Shown one piece after another: positions 26,243-38,553 of a stretch of DNA of 64,000 bases. Made by a program: the position numbers and the translations under genes. The stretch comes from an uncultured Vibrio sp. GTDB taxonomy: Bacteria; Pseudomonadota; Gammaproteobacteria; Enterobacterales; Vibrionaceae. Below the pieces are notes generated by a model that was not told the origin of the DNA, made no database searches, and saw nothing but the letters and a program-made list of their open reading frames with translations. Every line of letters begins with the position of its first letter. Positions within the stretch are counted from its first letter, which is position 1. The stretch is from positions 2,666,001 to 2,730,000 of the forward strand of contig NZ_OY776223.1 in NCBI RefSeq assembly GCF_963675395.1. The letters are read 5' to 3'.

Positions 26243-27600
26243 TGACTGGTATTTTGTGGAATCTCATTTCTTTTATCGTTGCACTTGGCATTCTTGTGGC
26301 TGTGCACGAGTTTGGTCACTTTTGGGTTGCGCGTCGTTGCGGCGTTAACGTTGAAAAGTTTTCAATCGGTTTTGGTAAGTCAATCTGGAAAAAGATGGGC
26401 AAAGACGGAACCGAATATAGTATCTCTATGATCCCTCTTGGTGGCTATGTCAAAATGGTGGATAGCCGTGTTGATGATGTTCCTCCACATGAAAAGCACT
26501 TAGCTTTTGATCAAAAACCGCTTTGGAAGCGCACCTCAATTGTGGCGGCTGGACCCATCTTTAACTTCTTATTTGCTATCTTTGCTTATTGGCTGGTCTT
26601 CCTTATTGGTGTGCCTGCTGTTAAGCCTGTAGTAGGTGACATTACGCCCAATTCGATTGTTGCCGAGGCAGGAATTGAATCTGGGATGGAACTAAAAGCG
26701 ATCTCAGGTATCAAAACTCCGGACTGGGAATCAGTCAATATGGGATTGATTTCTCACATTGGTGATGATTTGATGATGGTTACCGTGGCATCAAACGATG
26801 AAATCGGCTCTGAGGTAACAAAAACGCTCGATCTTCGAGATTGGCAGTTTGACCCGGAAACTGAGTCTGCGATGCACTCGCTGGGTTTTGAACCGTATAC
26901 TCCGGAAATTTATACAACTATCCAGCAAGTTACGGAAGGCGGTGCTGCTGAGAAAGCCGGTGTATTACCAGGAGACGAAATCGTTTCGATTGCCGGTAAA
27001 ACGGTGACCGTTTGGGATGATGTGGTAGAGGCAGTACGCTCTAACCCCAATACACCCATCGAGTTGACCGTGCTACGTGATGGTTATCATCAGTCATTAA
27101 CGTTGACCCCGGGCAGCCGGGAGCTGGCTAACAAACAAGTGATTGGTTTTGCGGGCATTGCCCCAGAAGTCGCAGAATGGCCAGAAAGTTATCGCTTCGA
27201 TTTACAGTTTGGTGTATTCGAATCCATTGGCAAAGCGATTGATAAAACAGGCCAAGTTATCGGACTGACAATTAGTATGCTTAAGAAGCTGATTGTAGGG
27301 GATGTTGGCCTGAACAATCTCAGTGGCCCTATTTCGATTGCGAAAGGGGCTGGGGCGACAGCAGACTATGGTCTGGTCTATTTTTTAGGTTTTCTCGCTC
27401 TAATTAGTGTTAACCTAGGTATTATTAACCTCGTGCCTTTACCAATGTTGGATGGTGGTCATTTGTTGTTTTTTGCAATTGAAGCTGTTATTCGACGCCC
27501 AGTTCCAGAAAGAATACAGGAAATGGGGTACCGAATTGGTGGTGCGATCATCTTCTCGCTCATGGCGTTAGCGCTATTTAATGATTTTACTCGTCTGTGA
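26242..27600 (+). CDS. rseP: Sigma-E factor regulatory protease RseP
   Basis: A 452-aa inner-membrane site-2 zinc metalloprotease that cleaves anti-sigma factor RseA and leftover signal peptides. It starts at the ATG overlapping the dxr stop. The zinc motif HEFGH (in VAVHEFGHFWVARRCGV) is near residue 22, the third ligand motif NLVPLPMLDGGHL is near 395, and two PDZ domains lie between them (about 125-200 and 220-300). Four membrane segments are expected. Confidence 0.95.
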   Translation: MTGILWNLISFIVALGILVAVHEFGHFWVARRCGVNVEKFSIGFGKSIWKKMGKDGTEYSISMIPLGGYVKMVDSRVDDVPPHEKHLAFDQKPLWKRTSIVAAGPIFNFLFAIFAYWLVFLIGVPAVKPVVGDITPNSIVAEAGIESGMELKAISGIKTPDWESVNMGLISHIGDDLMMVTVASNDEIGSEVTKTLDLRDWQFDPETESAMHSLGFEPYTPEIYTTIQQVTEGGAAEKAGVLPGDEIVSIAGKTVTVWDDVVEAVRSNPNTPIELTVLRDGYHQSLTLTPGSRELANKQVIGFAGIAPEVAEWPESYRFDLQFGVFESIGKAIDKTGQVIGLTISMLKKLIVGDVGLNNLSGPISIAKGAGATADYGLVYFLGFLALISVNLGIINLVPLPMLDGGHLLFFAIEAVIRRPVPERIQEMGYRIGGAIIFSLMALALFNDFTRL

Positions 27601-27643
27601 GAGTTCAGAGACAAAGCAGTAGCAAGGAATAATTAGAACAAGT

Positions 27644-30058
27644 ATGGCGATTAAGCGAATTCTATTTGCAAGTTTACTGGCGACCAGTGTGTCTGCAAAT
27701 GGAGCAGAGAACTTCGTAGTTCAAGATATTGAAATCGATGGATTGCAGCGTGTTGCACTAGGTGCTGCGTTGCTGAAAATGCCTGTACGCGTCGGTGATA
27801 CCATTGGCCAAGGCGATGTTGCAGAAATTATCCGCGCACTGTACGCATCTGGTAACTTTGAAGATGTAAGAGTATTGCGTGATGGTGAGGTGCTTGTTGT
27901 TCAAGTAAAAGAGCGCCCGACAATCGCAAGCATCTCATTTTCAGGCAACAAGGCGATCAAGGACGAGCAGCTACAAGAAAACCTGAACGCATCAGGTATT
28001 CGTGAAGGTGAAGCGCTTGACCGTACAACCCTGAGCAATATTGAGAAAGGCTTGGAAGACTTTTACTACAGCGTCGGTAAATATAACGCGACAGTGAAAG
28101 CCGTAGTGACTCCTTTGCCGCGTAACCGTTCCGATCTGAAGTTTGTCTTTACCGAAGGTGTATCGGCAAAAATTCAGCAAATCAACTTTATTGGTAATGA
28201 AGTCTTTTCTGACGAAGAGCTATTGTCTCGTTTCAACTTGAATGTTGACGTGCCTTGGTGGAACTTCCTCGCGGATGAAAAATACCAAAAGCAAGTGCTT
28301 GCTGGTGATATAGAAGCGCTGAAGTCTTTCTATCTCGATCGTGGTTACCTGAAATTTAACGTTGATTCTACACAGGTTGCAATCTCTCCTGACAAGAAAG
28401 GGGTATACATTACTCTTGGTTTGGAAGAAGGTGAGGTGTACACCGTTAAGGACGTAAAATTCCGTGGTGATCTTGTTGGAGAGCAAGACGCGTTCGAAGA
28501 CATGGTCCCATTTCAAAGTCGCGAAACTTATAACGGTTCGCTGGTAACATCGATGGAAGAAGGGATTAAACGCGTTCTGGGTGAATCTGGTTACGCTTAT
28601 CCTCAGGTAAATACCATTCCTGAATTTGATGATGAAAACAACGAAGTATCGCTAGTCGTCAATGTTGATCCTGGTAATCGAATTTACGTGCGTGATATTC
28701 GCTTCACGGGTAACAACTCGACAAAAGATGAAGTACTTCGTCGTGAGATGCGTCAGATGGAAGGCAGCTGGCTCAATTCTAAATCGATTGAAACAGGTAA
28801 GACGCGTCTTAACCGTCTTGGTTACTTTGAAAACGTCGAAGTGCAAACTGTTCGTGTACCCGGTAGTGATGATCAGGTTGATTTGGTTTACTCAGTGAAA
28901 GAAGCGAACTCAGGTAGTGTTAACTTTGGTGTTGGCTACGGTACCGAATCTGGTGTCAGCTTCCAAGTTGGTCTTCAACAAGACAACTTCTTAGGTAGTG
29001 GTAATCGCGTCGGTATTAACGCCATGATGAACGACTACCAAAAGAACATCAGCTTAGATTATCGAGACCCATACTGGAACCTCGATGGAGTAAGTTTGGG
29101 TGGTAAGATCTTCTACGATGAATTTGAAGCTTCTGAAGCAGGTATTGTTGACTACACCAACCAAAGTTACGGTGGTAGCTTAACATGGGGTTTCCCGTTC
29201 GATGAGCTGAACCGTTTTGAGTTCGGCGTTGGTTATACGCACAATAAGATTGGTAATTTATCGCCTTACTTACAAGTAGAGCAGTTCTTGCGTGCGCAAG
29301 CTGACAATATTGATTCAGATGGTTCATTGAACACCAACGATTTTGATATCAATATCTCTTGGACACGTAACAACCTGAACCGTGGTTACTTCCCGACAGC
29401 GGGTAATCACCAACGCGCGTTTTACAAGATGACGGTACCTGGCTCTGACGTTCAGTACTTCAAAATGCAGTACGATGTTCGTCAATACATGCCACTGACT
29501 GAAAAACATGAATTCACGCTCTTGTTCCGTGGTCGTTTGGGATACGGTAACGGCTATGGCGAAACGAATGGTAACGATAACTTGTTCCCATTCTACGAAA
29601 ACTACTACGCGGGTGGCTTTACATCACTGCGTGGTTTTGGCTCTAACTCAGTAGGCCCAAAAGCGGTATACCGTGATTACTCGGGCTCGAACAATGGTGC
29701 AGATACTGCAACAGACGATGCCGTAGGTGGTAACGCTGTCGCATTAGCAAGCCTAGAACTGATCGTTCCGACACCATTCGCATCGGATGAAGTGCGAAAC
29801 CAAATTCGTACCAGTATCTTCTTTGATATGGCAAGTGTCTGGGATACGGAATTTGACTACCGCAGCTCAGGCGCGGAATACGGTGATAAATACTATTACG
29901 ACTACTCAGATCCAACCAATTACCGCTCGTCTTACGGTGCGGCGTTGCAATGGATGTCTCCAATGGGGCCTCTAGTATTCTCACTAGCGAAACCAGTTAA
30001 GAAATATGATGGCGATGATGAAGAATTCTTCACCTTCACTATCGGTCGAACCTTCTAA
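27644..30058 (+). CDS. bamA: Outer membrane protein assembly factor BamA
   Basis: The essential core of the BAM complex that inserts beta-barrel proteins in the outer membrane. The 804-aa frame has a signal peptide ([21 protein letters not shown]), five POTRA domains (to about residue 420) and a 16-strand barrel. The conserved barrel motif [16 protein letters not shown] (VRGF/Y type, loop 6) is near residue 655, and it ends in phenylalanine ([10 protein letters not shown]), the usual signal for insertion. The skp start lies 13 bp past the stop. Confidence 0.97.
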   Translation: MAIKRILFASLLATSVSANGAENFVVQDIEIDGLQRVALGAALLKMPVRVGDTIGQGDVAEIIRALYASGNFEDVRVLRDGEVLVVQVKERPTIASISFSGNKAIKDEQLQENLNASGIREGEALDRTTLSNIEKGLEDFYYSVGKYNATVKAVVTPLPRNRSDLKFVFTEGVSAKIQQINFIGNEVFSDEELLSRFNLNVDVPWWNFLADEKYQKQVLAGDIEALKSFYLDRGYLKFNVDSTQVAISPDKKGVYITLGLEEGEVYTVKDVKFRGDLVGEQDAFEDMVPFQSRETYNGSLVTSMEEGIKRVLGESGYAYPQVNTIPEFDDENNEVSLVVNVDPGNRIYVRDIRFTGNNSTKDEVLRREMRQMEGSWLNSKSIETGKTRLNRLGYFENVEVQTVRVPGSDDQVDLVYSVKEANSGSVNFGVGYGTESGVSFQVGLQQDNFLGSGNRVGINAMMNDYQKNISLDYRDPYWNLDGVSLGGKIFYDEFEASEAGIVDYTNQSYGGSLTWGFPFDELNRFEFGVGYTHNKIGNLSPYLQVEQFLRAQADNIDSDGSLNTNDFDINISWTRNNLNRGYFPTAGNHQRAFYKMTVPGSDVQYFKMQYDVRQYMPLTEKHEFTLLFRGRLGYGNGYGETNGNDNLFPFYENYYAGGFTSLRGFGSNSVGPKAVYRDYSGSNNGADTATDDAVGGNAVALASLELIVPTPFASDEVRNQIRTSIFFDMASVWDTEFDYRSSGAEYGDKYYYDYSDPTNYRSSYGAALQWMSPMGPLVFSLAKPVKKYDGDDEEFFTFTIGRTF

Positions 30059-30071
30059 AGAGGAAAATATT

Positions 30072-30581
30072 TTGAATAAAATGATTAAAGCGGCTGGGAT
30101 TGGCCTTCTTGTACTTAGCTCATCAATGTTTGCAAATGCGGCAGAAGCGGCACAGAAAATTGCATACGTAAATACCGCTCAAGTTTTTCAAGCACTTCCT
30201 CAGCGTGAAGTTGTTTTGCAAAAGATGCAGAAAGACTTTAAAGGTAAAGCCGACGAACTTAAGAAAATTCAATCTCAAGCAAAAACGAAGATTGAAAAGC
30301 TACAGCGTGATGGCGAGCTTCTAAGCCAAGACGAAGTTGAAAAGCTACGTATCGATATTGCAAAACTAGACAGTGAGTACAAAGTGAAAGCGCAAGCACT
30401 AGATAAATCAAGTGCTCGTCGTGAAGCTGAAGAAAAAGCGAAGCTATTTAAAACGATTCAAGACGCTGTAGCAAAAGTTGCTAAGAATAAAGGTTACGAT
30501 CTTGTTATTGATAGCTCCATGCTTCAATTTGCTAAACCAGAATACAACATCTCTGAAGACGTCATTAAAGCTCTAAAATAA
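30072..30581 (+). CDS. skp: Periplasmic chaperone Skp/OmpH
   Basis: A 169-aa holdase that carries unfolded outer-membrane proteins to BAM. The TTG at 30072 follows AGAGGA with about eight-base spacing and is preferred to the ATG nine bases later, which would be too far from it. A signal peptide (cleavage near SMFANAAEA) is followed by the short beta part IAYVNTAQVFQALP and long charged helices (residues about 50-140) forming the tentacles. It lies between bamA and lpxD, as in relatives. Confidence 0.93.
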   Translation: MNKMIKAAGIGLLVLSSSMFANAAEAAQKIAYVNTAQVFQALPQREVVLQKMQKDFKGKADELKKIQSQAKTKIEKLQRDGELLSQDEVEKLRIDIAKLDSEYKVKAQALDKSSARREAEEKAKLFKTIQDAVAKVAKNKGYDLVIDSSMLQFAKPEYNISEDVIKALK

Positions 30582-30587
30582 GAAGTT

Positions 30588-31619
30588 ATGAAAACATTAA
30601 CATTAGCCGAGTTGGCAACCATTACTGGTGGTGAATTATTTGGTGATGACACACTTGTTGTTAACCGTGTTGCTCCAATGGATAAAGCACAAGAAGGTGA
30701 CGTGACCTTCTTGTCAAACCCCAAGTATGCAAAGCACCTATCTGAGTGTAAAGCAACGGTAGTGATGGTGAAAGCTGAGGATAAAGATAAGTGTGTGGGT
30801 AATGCACTTGTTGTCTCGGACCCTTACGTTGCTTTTGCGCACGTTGTTCAGGCCATGGACACAACCCCACAACCAGCACAAGACATTGCACCAAGTGCAG
30901 TGATCGCAGCCGATGTTAAGATGGGTAAGCACGTTTCAGTTGGAGCAAACGCAGTCATTGAAACGGGCGTAGAGCTTGGCGACAACGTGATTGTTGGTGC
31001 AGGTTGTTTTATCGGCAAAAACGTTAAGTTAGGTAATAACACCAAACTTTGGGCTAATGTGACTATCTATCATGAAGTTTCTCTGGGCGATGATTGTTTG
31101 GTCCAATCTGGCACTGTGATCGGGTCTGACGGTTTTGGTTACGCAAATGACAAAGGCGAGTGGATTAAAATTCCTCAACTTGGTTCTGTACGTATTGGGA
31201 ACCGTGTTGAGATCGGCGCATGTACGACCATTGACCGCGGTGCATTAGAAGATACGGTTATTGAAGACAACGTGATTCTTGATAACCAGCTTCAAATCGC
31301 TCACAACGTTCACATCGGATATGGTACCGTGATGCCAGGTGGTACTATTGTGGCGGGCAGTACGACAATTGGTAAGTACTGTCAGATCGGCGGTGCGTCG
31401 GTTCTTAACGGTCACATCACCATTGCAGATGGTGTCGCTATCACTGGTATGAGCATGGTAATGCGCAGTATCGAAGAAAAAGGCATTTACTCATCGGGTA
31501 TTCCACTACAGACGAACAAAGAATGGCGTAAAACCGTAACCCGAGTTCACCGTATTGACGAGATGAATAAACGCTTGAAGGCAGTTGAGAAACAGCTAGA
31601 ACCGAAAGAAGAATCTTAG
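30588..31619 (+). CDS. lpxD: UDP-3-O-(3-hydroxymyristoyl)glucosamine N-acyltransferase
   Basis: The third step of lipid A synthesis. The 343-aa protein has an N-terminal uridine-binding domain (to about residue 100), a left-handed beta helix built from hexapeptide repeats (for example [20 protein letters not shown]), the catalytic histidine in [12 protein letters not shown] near 235-245, and a helical tail. It lies six bases after skp. A terminator follows. Confidence 0.96.
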   Translation: MKTLTLAELATITGGELFGDDTLVVNRVAPMDKAQEGDVTFLSNPKYAKHLSECKATVVMVKAEDKDKCVGNALVVSDPYVAFAHVVQAMDTTPQPAQDIAPSAVIAADVKMGKHVSVGANAVIETGVELGDNVIVGAGCFIGKNVKLGNNTKLWANVTIYHEVSLGDDCLVQSGTVIGSDGFGYANDKGEWIKIPQLGSVRIGNRVEIGACTTIDRGALEDTVIEDNVILDNQLQIAHNVHIGYGTVMPGGTIVAGSTTIGKYCQIGGASVLNGHITIADGVAITGMSMVMRSIEEKGIYSSGIPLQTNKEWRKTVTRVHRIDEMNKRLKAVEKQLEPKEES

Positions 31620-31634
31620 TTCCACATTCTGAAC

Positions 31635-31662
31635 AAAGACTCGCGAAACGCGAGTCTTTTTC
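31635..31662 (+). terminator. Terminator after lpxD
   Basis: The stem AAAGACTCGCG / CGCGAGTCTTT is followed by TT. It separates lpxD from fabZ, which suggests that fabZ-lpxA has a further promoter in the 130 bp that follow. Confidence 0.88.
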
Positions 31663-31792
31663 TTCTATAATGACGCGCTATTAGTATATTTATTATCAAG
31701 CTGGTATACACTTTGCAGGCATTATAATTTTTTGCGGCTATTGCCGCTGCCGTGCCATCTTGGTTATAGAGAATTTATATAGGAATACGACT

Positions 31793-32245
31793 TTGACTAC
31801 TGAAAAGAAAACGATGAACATCTCTGAGATTCAAGAGCTTTTACCTCATCGCTACCCATTCTTATTGATCGACCGTGTAACGGACTTCCAAGAAGAGAAG
31901 TACCTTCACGCGCTTAAAAATGTGTCGGTTAACGAACCTCAGTTCACAGGTCATTTTCCTCAACTACCCGTATTCCCTGGTGTTTTGATTCTGGAAGCGA
32001 TGGCTCAGGCGACCGGGTTGCTGGCATTTAAATCATTTGGTGCACCAACAGAGAATGAACTGTACTACTTTGCTAGTGTTGACGGCGCGAAATTCCGCAA
32101 ACCAGTCGTACCAGGTGATCAATTGGTGATTGAAGTTGAATTTCTAAAAGAGCGTCGTGGTATTGCTGCATTTCGTGGTGTGGCAAAAGTGGACGGCGAA
32201 GTAGTATGTTCAGCAGAGCTGAAGTGTGCTCGTCGAGAGTTTTAA
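31793..32245 (+). CDS. fabZ: 3-hydroxyacyl-ACP dehydratase FabZ
   Basis: A 150-aa hot-dog-fold dehydratase of type II fatty acid synthesis. It is read from the TTG at 31793 with AGGA eight bases upstream, giving [29 protein letters not shown]; an ATG in the same frame 21 bases on is the alternative. The catalytic pair is in [22 protein letters not shown] near residues 57-78 (His and Glu). FabZ and LpxC/LpxA compete for the same acyl-ACP pool, and the fabZ-lpxA linkage is conserved. Confidence 0.94.
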   Translation: MTTEKKTMNISEIQELLPHRYPFLLIDRVTDFQEEKYLHALKNVSVNEPQFTGHFPQLPVFPGVLILEAMAQATGLLAFKSFGAPTENELYYFASVDGAKFRKPVVPGDQLVIEVEFLKERRGIAAFRGVAKVDGEVVCSAELKCARREF

Positions 32246-32246
32246 T

Positions 32247-33035
32247 ATGATTCATGAAACCGCTAAAATCCACCCAGCAGCGGTGGTCGAAGAAGGTGCC
32301 AAAATTGGCGCTAATGTGACTGTCGGCCCTTTCACCTATATTACCTCAACGGTTGACATCGGTGAAGGTACAGAAGTCATGTCTCACGTTGTCATTAAAG
32401 GCCATACCAAAATTGGTAAAGATAACCGTATTTTCCCGCACGCTGTGATTGGTGAAGAAAACCAGGACAAGAAATACGGCGGCGAAGAGACAACAGTGGT
32501 TATCGGTGACCGAAATGTGATTCGCGAAGCGGTTCAGGTTCATCGTGGTACTGTTCAAGATAAAGCAACCACAGTGATCGGAGACGATAACCTTCTGTGT
32601 GTGAATGCTCATATTGCGCACGACGTTGTTGTCGGAAATCATACTCACATCGGTAACAACTCGATTCTGGGTGGCCACGTGACGGTTGATGACTACGCTG
32701 GGGTCATGGCGCTTTCTGCGATTCATCCTTTCTGTACAGTCGGCGCTTATGCTTATGTTGGTGGCTGTTCTGCGGTTGTTCAGGATGTTCCAGCGTATGT
32801 GCTTGCGCAAGGTAACCACGCTACGCCATTTGGCTTGAACTTAGTTGGGCTAAAGCGTAACGGTTTCGAAAAGCCAGAAATTCGTGCACTGCAAAAAGCG
32901 TACAAAGAAATTTACCGTTCTGGTAAAACGCTGGAAGAAGTGAAGCCAGTTTTGGCTGAAATGGCGCAAGAGTTTCCTGCAGTGAAGCGTTTCTCTGACA
33001 TTCTGGAAACCACGGAACGTGGTATCATTCGTTAA
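32247..33035 (+). CDS. lpxA: UDP-N-acetylglucosamine O-acyltransferase
   Basis: The first enzyme of lipid A synthesis, 262 aa, from the ATG at 32247 one base past the fabZ stop. Left-handed beta-helix hexapeptide repeats fill residues 5-180. The catalytic histidine lies in [21 protein letters not shown] near 120-135, and a helical C-terminal part contains [13 protein letters not shown] terminator follows before lpxB. Confidence 0.96.
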   Translation: MIHETAKIHPAAVVEEGAKIGANVTVGPFTYITSTVDIGEGTEVMSHVVIKGHTKIGKDNRIFPHAVIGEENQDKKYGGEETTVVIGDRNVIREAVQVHRGTVQDKATTVIGDDNLLCVNAHIAHDVVVGNHTHIGNNSILGGHVTVDDYAGVMALSAIHPFCTVGAYAYVGGCSAVVQDVPAYVLAQGNHATPFGLNLVGLKRNGFEKPEIRALQKAYKEIYRSGKTLEEVKPVLAEMAQEFPAVKRFSDILETTERGIIR

Positions 33036-33058
33036 TTCACGGATGGTTAAATAAATTG

Positions 33059-33096
33059 AAAAGATCGCGCCCCTAATTGGGCTGCGATCTTTTTGT
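33059..33096 (+). terminator. Terminator after lpxA
   Basis: The stem AAAGATCGC(G)CCC / GGG(CT)GCGATCTTT is followed by TT. It lies 24 bp beyond the lpxA stop. Confidence 0.85.
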
Positions 33097-33147
33097 GTTT
33101 TATGGATAGGGAATTACCTTACCCATAGTACATAGAGCGGGAATGAT

Positions 33148-34287
33148 ATGGAAAAACCATTACGTATTGGCATCATTGCCGGAGAGCTTTCCGGTGATAC
33201 TCTGGGTGAAGGCTTTATCAAAGCGGTTAAAGAGCAATATCCAAATGCCGAGTTTGTCGGTATTGGTGGGCCCAAAATGATTGCCCAAGGCTGTGAATCC
33301 CTCTTCGATATGGAAGAGTTGGCCGTAATGGGTTTGGTTGAAGTGCTGGGACGCTTGCCTCGCTTACTCAAAGTTAAAGCAGAATTAGTGAAGTACTTCA
33401 CTCAAAATCCACCAGATGTCTTTGTCGGTATTGATGCGCCAGATTTTAACTTACGACTTGAGTTAGATCTGAAACAAGCGGGTATCAAAACGGTTCATTA
33501 TGTCAGTCCGTCTGTTTGGGCGTGGCGTCAAAAGCGTATTTTTAAGATAGAAGCCGCGACGAATCTGGTTTTGGCCTTTCTTCCGTTCGAGAAAGCGTTT
33601 TACGATAAGTTTCATGTACCGTGTGAATTTATTGGTCACACGCTGGCCGATGCCATTCCACTCCATTCTGAACAAGCTCCAGCAAGGGAGCTACTAGGTT
33701 TAGAGCAAGATAAAAAATGGTTGGCTGTACTGCCTGGTAGTCGCGGTAGTGAATTGAAAATGCTATCACAGCCGTTTATTGAAACTTGTAAGCGACTACA
33801 CCAGAAATACCCGGATTTAGGTTTTGTGGTTGCACTGGTGAATCAAAAGCGCCGTGCGCAATTTGAGCAAGCGTGGAAACAGCACGCGCCCGAATTGGAC
33901 TTTAAGCTGGTGGATGATACGGCACGCAACGTGATTACCGCTTCTGATGCGGTCATGCTGGCATCTGGTACCGTTGCATTGGAATGTATGCTTCTAAAAC
34001 GCCCTATGGTTGTCGGTTATCGTGTTAATGCATTAACGGCGTTTTTGGCTAAACGTCTGCTGAAGACCAAATACGTATCACTACCCAATATCCTTGCCGA
34101 TGACGAGCTGGTAAAAGAGTATTTGCAGGACGAATGCACAGCAGAGAACCTGTTTGAAGAAGTGTCTCGTCTACTGGAAAGCGACAACAGCGAGATGATC
34201 GACAAGTTTACCGAAATGCATCACTGGATCCGCAAAGATGCGGATCAACAAGCCGCAAGCGCGGTATTAAAACTGATTGAGAAATAG
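33148..34287 (+). CDS. lpxB: Lipid-A-disaccharide synthase
   Basis: A GT19 glycosyltransferase joining UDP-diacylglucosamine and lipid X, peripheral at the inner membrane, 379 aa. The N-terminal [14 protein letters not shown] is near residues 7-20, followed by [23 protein letters not shown] near 116, [13 protein letters not shown] near 193 and the [10 protein letters not shown] donor site near 275. It continues into rnhB 8 bp later, as in other gammaproteobacteria. Confidence 0.95.
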   Translation: MEKPLRIGIIAGELSGDTLGEGFIKAVKEQYPNAEFVGIGGPKMIAQGCESLFDMEELAVMGLVEVLGRLPRLLKVKAELVKYFTQNPPDVFVGIDAPDFNLRLELDLKQAGIKTVHYVSPSVWAWRQKRIFKIEAATNLVLAFLPFEKAFYDKFHVPCEFIGHTLADAIPLHSEQAPARELLGLEQDKKWLAVLPGSRGSELKMLSQPFIETCKRLHQKYPDLGFVVALVNQKRRAQFEQAWKQHAPELDFKLVDDTARNVITASDAVMLASGTVALECMLLKRPMVVGYRVNALTAFLAKRLLKTKYVSLPNILADDELVKEYLQDECTAENLFEEVSRLLESDNSEMIDKFTEMHHWIRKDADQQAASAVLKLIEK

Positions 34288-34295
34288 AGAACCCC

Positions 34296-34946
34296 ATGGT
34301 TGCTAAAGCTACGTCTACCAAAACCAAGACGACAAAGACAAAGGTCGAACTTCCACCGTTTGAAACGCCACAAGGCTACCAGCGTATCGCGGGTGTCGAC
34401 GAAGTAGGGCGTGGCCCTTTGGTCGGGGATGTTGTGACCGCTGCGGTTATTTTAGATCCAAATAATCCGATCGAGGGGTTAAATGACTCGAAAAAGCTCA
34501 GCGAGAAAAAACGCTTGGCTTTGCTGCCGGAAATCAAAGAAAAAGCACTCGCTTGGGCGGTGGGTCGTTGTTCGCCACAAGAGATTGATGAGCTGAATAT
34601 TCTCCAAGCGACCATGGTGGCGATGCAGCGTGCAATTGCTGGCTTAAATGTTCATCCAGATCTGGTGCTTATTGATGGCAATCGTTGCCCTGAGCTACCA
34701 ATGGATTCACAAGCGGTGGTCAAAGGTGACTTGCGTGTGGCAGAGATCAGCGCCGCGTCTATCATTGCTAAAGTAGTACGCGATACCGAGATGGAAGAGC
34801 TAGACAAGCAATACCCTCAGTTTGGCTTTGCCAAGCACAAAGGGTACCCAACCAAAGCGCACTTTGAAGCGATTGAGCAACACGGTGTGATAAGCGAGCA
34901 CCGTAAGAGCTTTAAACCAGTAAAGAAAGCGTTAGGCATAGAGTAA
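34296..34946 (+). CDS. rnhB: Ribonuclease HII
   Basis: A 216-aa endonuclease that removes ribonucleotides and RNA from RNA-DNA hybrids. It has a lysine/threonine-rich lead (residues 1-20), then [17 protein letters not shown] with the first catalytic Asp-Glu pair near residues 33-34, LVLIDGN near 124 and [13 protein letters not shown] with the fourth acidic residue near 155. The chromosome also encodes RNase HI in this window. Confidence 0.95.
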   Translation: MVAKATSTKTKTTKTKVELPPFETPQGYQRIAGVDEVGRGPLVGDVVTAAVILDPNNPIEGLNDSKKLSEKKRLALLPEIKEKALAWAVGRCSPQEIDELNILQATMVAMQRAIAGLNVHPDLVLIDGNRCPELPMDSQAVVKGDLRVAEISAASIIAKVVRDTEMEELDKQYPQFGFAKHKGYPTKAHFEAIEQHGVISEHRKSFKPVKKALGIE

Positions 34947-35026
34947 TAAATTGAGTGGATTGGTGTTATATACCCAGTCCCTTAGGTTAAAATTCCAAAC
35001 AAAATAGAGTTACACGGTACCTGTTA

Positions 35027-38000
35027 ATGTCAGATCCCAAGTTCATTCATCTTCGAGTTCACAGTGATTTTTCGATGGTGGATGGTATCAACAAAGTTCC
35101 ACCGATAGTTAAAAAAGTCGCCGAGCTTGGCATGCCTGCGATGGCATTGACCGATTTCACTAACCTGTGTGGTTTGGTGAAGTTTTACGGCACAGCACAT
35201 GGCTGCGGTGTTAAACCGATCATCGGCGCAGATTTCAAAATGCAATCTGATGAGTTCGGTGAGGAGCTGACACAGCTAACAGTACTGGCAGCGGATAATG
35301 TGGGGTACAAGAACCTAACGCTGCTGATCTCCAAAGCCTACTTGCGCGGTCATGTCCAGCATCAGCCTGTGATCGATAAGGCTTGGTTAGCAGAGATGTC
35401 AGAAGGTTTAATCGTTCTTTCTGGTGGTAAAAATGGTGATATCGGCAAGGCCTTACTTAAAGGTAACCGGAATTTAGTACAGAGCTGTGTCGAGTTTTAC
35501 AAACAGCACTTTCCAGACCGTTATTACTTAGAATTGCTGCGTACTGGCCGTCCGGATGAAGAAACCTATTTGCACTTCGCGGTGGAACTTGCAGAGCAAG
35601 TTGATCTGCCGGTTGTGGCAACAAACGAGGTGGTCTTTCTCAGTGCTGATCGTTTTGATGCTCATGAAATTCGAGTAGCGATTCATGACGGTTACACATT
35701 AGAAGACCCGCGTCGACCAAAAAACTACAGCCCACAGCAGTACCTTCGCACTGAAGAGGAAATGTGTGAGCTGTTTGCGGATATTCCTGAAGCGCTAGAA
35801 AACAGTGTTGAGATTGCTAAGCGCTGCAACGTAACCGTACGTCTTAATGAATACTTCCTGCCAGCCTTCCCGACTGAGGGCATGAAAGAGACCGAGTTCC
35901 TAGTCATGAAGTCACGCGAAGGTTTGGAAGAGCGTCTGGAGTTCCTGTTTCCTGATGAAGAAGAGCGCAAAAAGCGTCGTCCAGAATATGATGAGCGTCT
36001 GCAAATCGAGTTGGATGTTATCAACCAGATGGGCTTCCCGGGATATTTCTTGATCGTAATGGAGTTCATCCAGTGGTCAAAAGATAATGAGATTCCGGTA
36101 GGACCTGGACGTGGTTCGGGTGCAGGTTCTTTGGTGGCATACGCACTGAAAATCACCGACCTTGATCCATTAGAATATGATCTTCTATTCGAACGTTTTT
36201 TGAACCCTGAACGTGTATCCATGCCCGATTTCGATGTCGACTTCTGTATGGATAAACGCGACCAGGTCATTGATCACGTGGCAGAAATGTACGGTCGTGA
36301 TGCGGTATCTCAGATCATTACCTTTGGTACCATGGCTGCCAAAGCGGTAATCCGTGATGTGGGGCGTGTTCTTGGTCATCCATTTGGTTTTGTCGACCGA
36401 ATCTCGAAGCTGATCCCGCCAGATCCGGGTATGACGCTGGAGAAAGCATTTAAAGCTGAGCCCGCACTACCTGAGCTCTATGAGGCCGATGAAGAAGTTA
36501 AAGAACTCATCGATATGTGCCGCATATTGGAAGGCTGTACACGAAACGCAGGTAAGCACGCGGGTGGTGTTGTAATCTCACCCACCACGATTACCGATTT
36601 CGCGCCAATCTATGCGGACGCGGAAGGGCATTTCCCGGTTACGCAGTTTGATAAAAATGACGTAGAAACGGCCGGGTTGGTTAAGTTCGACTTCCTTGGT
36701 CTACGTACACTGACGATTATTGACTGGGCGCTTGGTTTGATTAACCCGCGGTTAGAGCGTGAAGGCAAAGACCCGGTTCGCATAGAATCGATACCGCTTG
36801 ACGATCAGGCATCGTTCCGTTTACTGCAAAACTCAGAAACTACTGCCGTATTCCAGTTGGAATCGCGTGGTATGAAAGAGCTGATCAAGCGACTTCAGCC
36901 AGACTGTTTTGAAGACATTATCGCACTGGTAGCACTGTTCCGTCCGGGGCCACTACAGTCGGGCATGGTAGATAACTTTATCGACCGTAAGCACGGCCGT
37001 GAAGCGGTCTCTTACCCAGATGAAAAGTGGCAACACGAGTCACTTAAAGAGATCCTAGACCCGACGTACGGTATCATCCTGTATCAGGAGCAGGTAATGC
37101 AGATTGCGCAGGTCTTGTCTGGTTACACCTTGGGTGGCGCGGACATGTTGCGTCGTGCGATGGGTAAGAAAAAGCCGGAAGAGATGGCAAAGCAGCGTGC
37201 CACTTTCGAAGAAGGTGCAGTGAAGAACGGCATCGACGGCGAACTGGCGATGAAGATCTTCGACTTGGTAGAAAAATTCGCGGGTTACGGCTTTAACAAA
37301 TCGCACTCTGCCGCTTATGCTTTGGTTTCGTACCAAACGTTATGGCTAAAAATGCATTATCCAGCTGAGTTTATGGCTGCGGTAATGACTGCCGATATGG
37401 ATAACACTGAAAAAGTGGTTGGTCTGGTAGACGAATGTTTCCGTATGAAGCTTACCGTGTTGCCACCGGACATTAACTCAGGGTTGTACCGCTTTAATGT
37501 TGATGAAAACGGCGCTATTGTTTACGGTATCGGTGCGATAAAAGGTGTGGGTGAAGGCCCGATTGATGCGATACTGGAAGCGAGAAATAAAGGCGGTCAC
37601 TTCAAAGACCTGTTTGATTTCTGTGCGCGTATCGATCTGAAACGTGTTAACAAACGCGTCATTGAAAAACTTATTTACGCAGGCGCCTTAGACAGACTTG
37701 GTCCACATCGTGCAGCCATGATGGCGTCATTGAGTGATGCGGTGAAAGCCGCGAGTCAGCACCATCAGGCAGAAGCATTTGGTCAGGCGGATATGTTTGG
37801 TGTCCTGACAGATGCACCTGAAGAGGTAGAGCATAAGTACATTCAAGTCCCGGCTTGGCCAGAAAAGGTTTGGCTAGAGGGGGAACGTGATACCCTTGGT
37901 TTATATTTGACTGGGCACCCCATTAACGCGTATTTGAAGGAACTAAACAAATACACCAGTTGTCGACTAAAAGACGCAACGCCAACACGTCGTGACCAAT

Positions 38001-38506
38001 CAGTGACGGTAGCTGGTTTAGTCATAGCCGCTCGTGTGATGACAACCAAGCGTGGAACACGCATTGGTATCATGACATTGGATGACCGAAGTGGTCGAAT
38101 GGAGGTAATGCTATTCTCCGATGCGCTTGATCGGTATGCTGAACTTCTCGAAAAAGACAGAATTTTGGTCGTTTCAGGACAGGTCAGCTTTGATGACTTC
38201 AATGGTGGCCTTAAAATGTCGGCGCGTGAAGTTATGGATCTCGGCAGCGCGCGTGAAAAATACGCTCGTGGTCTGTCGGTATCGATTGATGCAAATCAGA
38301 TCAATGATCAATTCTTTGAGCAGTTCAGTCGTATTTTAGAGCCGCACAAAGCCGGAACCGTACCCGTCAATGTATACTACCAGCGTGCCGACGCCAGAGC
38401 GCGGTTAACATTGGGCACCGAATGGCGGGTAACGCCAAGTGATACATTAATAGACGATTTAAAGCAGTTACTTGGGACAAACCAGGTAGAACTCGAATTT
38501 AACTAA
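35027..38506 (+). CDS. dnaE: DNA polymerase III alpha subunit
   Basis: The replicative C-family polymerase of 1159 aa. Visible parts are the PHP domain ([15 protein letters not shown] near residue 8), the palm with [16 protein letters not shown] near 361 and the catalytic aspartates in [13 protein letters not shown] near 400. Also visible are the fingers region and QIMQ-type EEP... segments, a C-terminal helix-hairpin-helix, an OB fold ([19 protein letters not shown]) and a tau-binding tail. The proofreading subunit gene dnaQ is also in the window. It is followed by accA after 47 bp. Confidence 0.97.
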   Translation: MSDPKFIHLRVHSDFSMVDGINKVPPIVKKVAELGMPAMALTDFTNLCGLVKFYGTAHGCGVKPIIGADFKMQSDEFGEELTQLTVLAADNVGYKNLTLLISKAYLRGHVQHQPVIDKAWLAEMSEGLIVLSGGKNGDIGKALLKGNRNLVQSCVEFYKQHFPDRYYLELLRTGRPDEETYLHFAVELAEQVDLPVVATNEVVFLSADRFDAHEIRVAIHDGYTLEDPRRPKNYSPQQYLRTEEEMCELFADIPEALENSVEIAKRCNVTVRLNEYFLPAFPTEGMKETEFLVMKSREGLEERLEFLFPDEEERKKRRPEYDERLQIELDVINQMGFPGYFLIVMEFIQWSKDNEIPVGPGRGSGAGSLVAYALKITDLDPLEYDLLFERFLNPERVSMPDFDVDFCMDKRDQVIDHVAEMYGRDAVSQIITFGTMAAKAVIRDVGRVLGHPFGFVDRISKLIPPDPGMTLEKAFKAEPALPELYEADEEVKELIDMCRILEGCTRNAGKHAGGVVISPTTITDFAPIYADAEGHFPVTQFDKNDVETAGLVKFDFLGLRTLTIIDWALGLINPRLEREGKDPVRIESIPLDDQASFRLLQNSETTAVFQLESRGMKELIKRLQPDCFEDIIALVALFRPGPLQSGMVDNFIDRKHGREAVSYPDEKWQHESLKEILDPTYGIILYQEQVMQIAQVLSGYTLGGADMLRRAMGKKKPEEMAKQRATFEEGAVKNGIDGELAMKIFDLVEKFAGYGFNKSHSAAYALVSYQTLWLKMHYPAEFMAAVMTADMDNTEKVVGLVDECFRMKLTVLPPDINSGLYRFNVDENGAIVYGIGAIKGVGEGPIDAILEARNKGGHFKDLFDFCARIDLKRVNKRVIEKLIYAGALDRLGPHRAAMMASLSDAVKAASQHHQAEAFGQADMFGVLTDAPEEVEHKYIQVPAWPEKVWLEGERDTLGLYLTGHPINAYLKELNKYTSCRLKDATPTRRDQSVTVAGLVIAARVMTTKRGTRIGIMTLDDRSGRMEVMLFSDALDRYAELLEKDRILVVSGQVSFDDFNGGLKMSAREVMDLGSAREKYARGLSVSIDANQINDQFFEQFSRILEPHKAGTVPVNVYYQRADARARLTLGTEWRVTPSDTLIDDLKQLLGTNQVELEFN

Positions 38507-38553
38507 AAAATTCAGCGCAATACGTTAGACGCTGAGTCAACAAGGATTCATCG

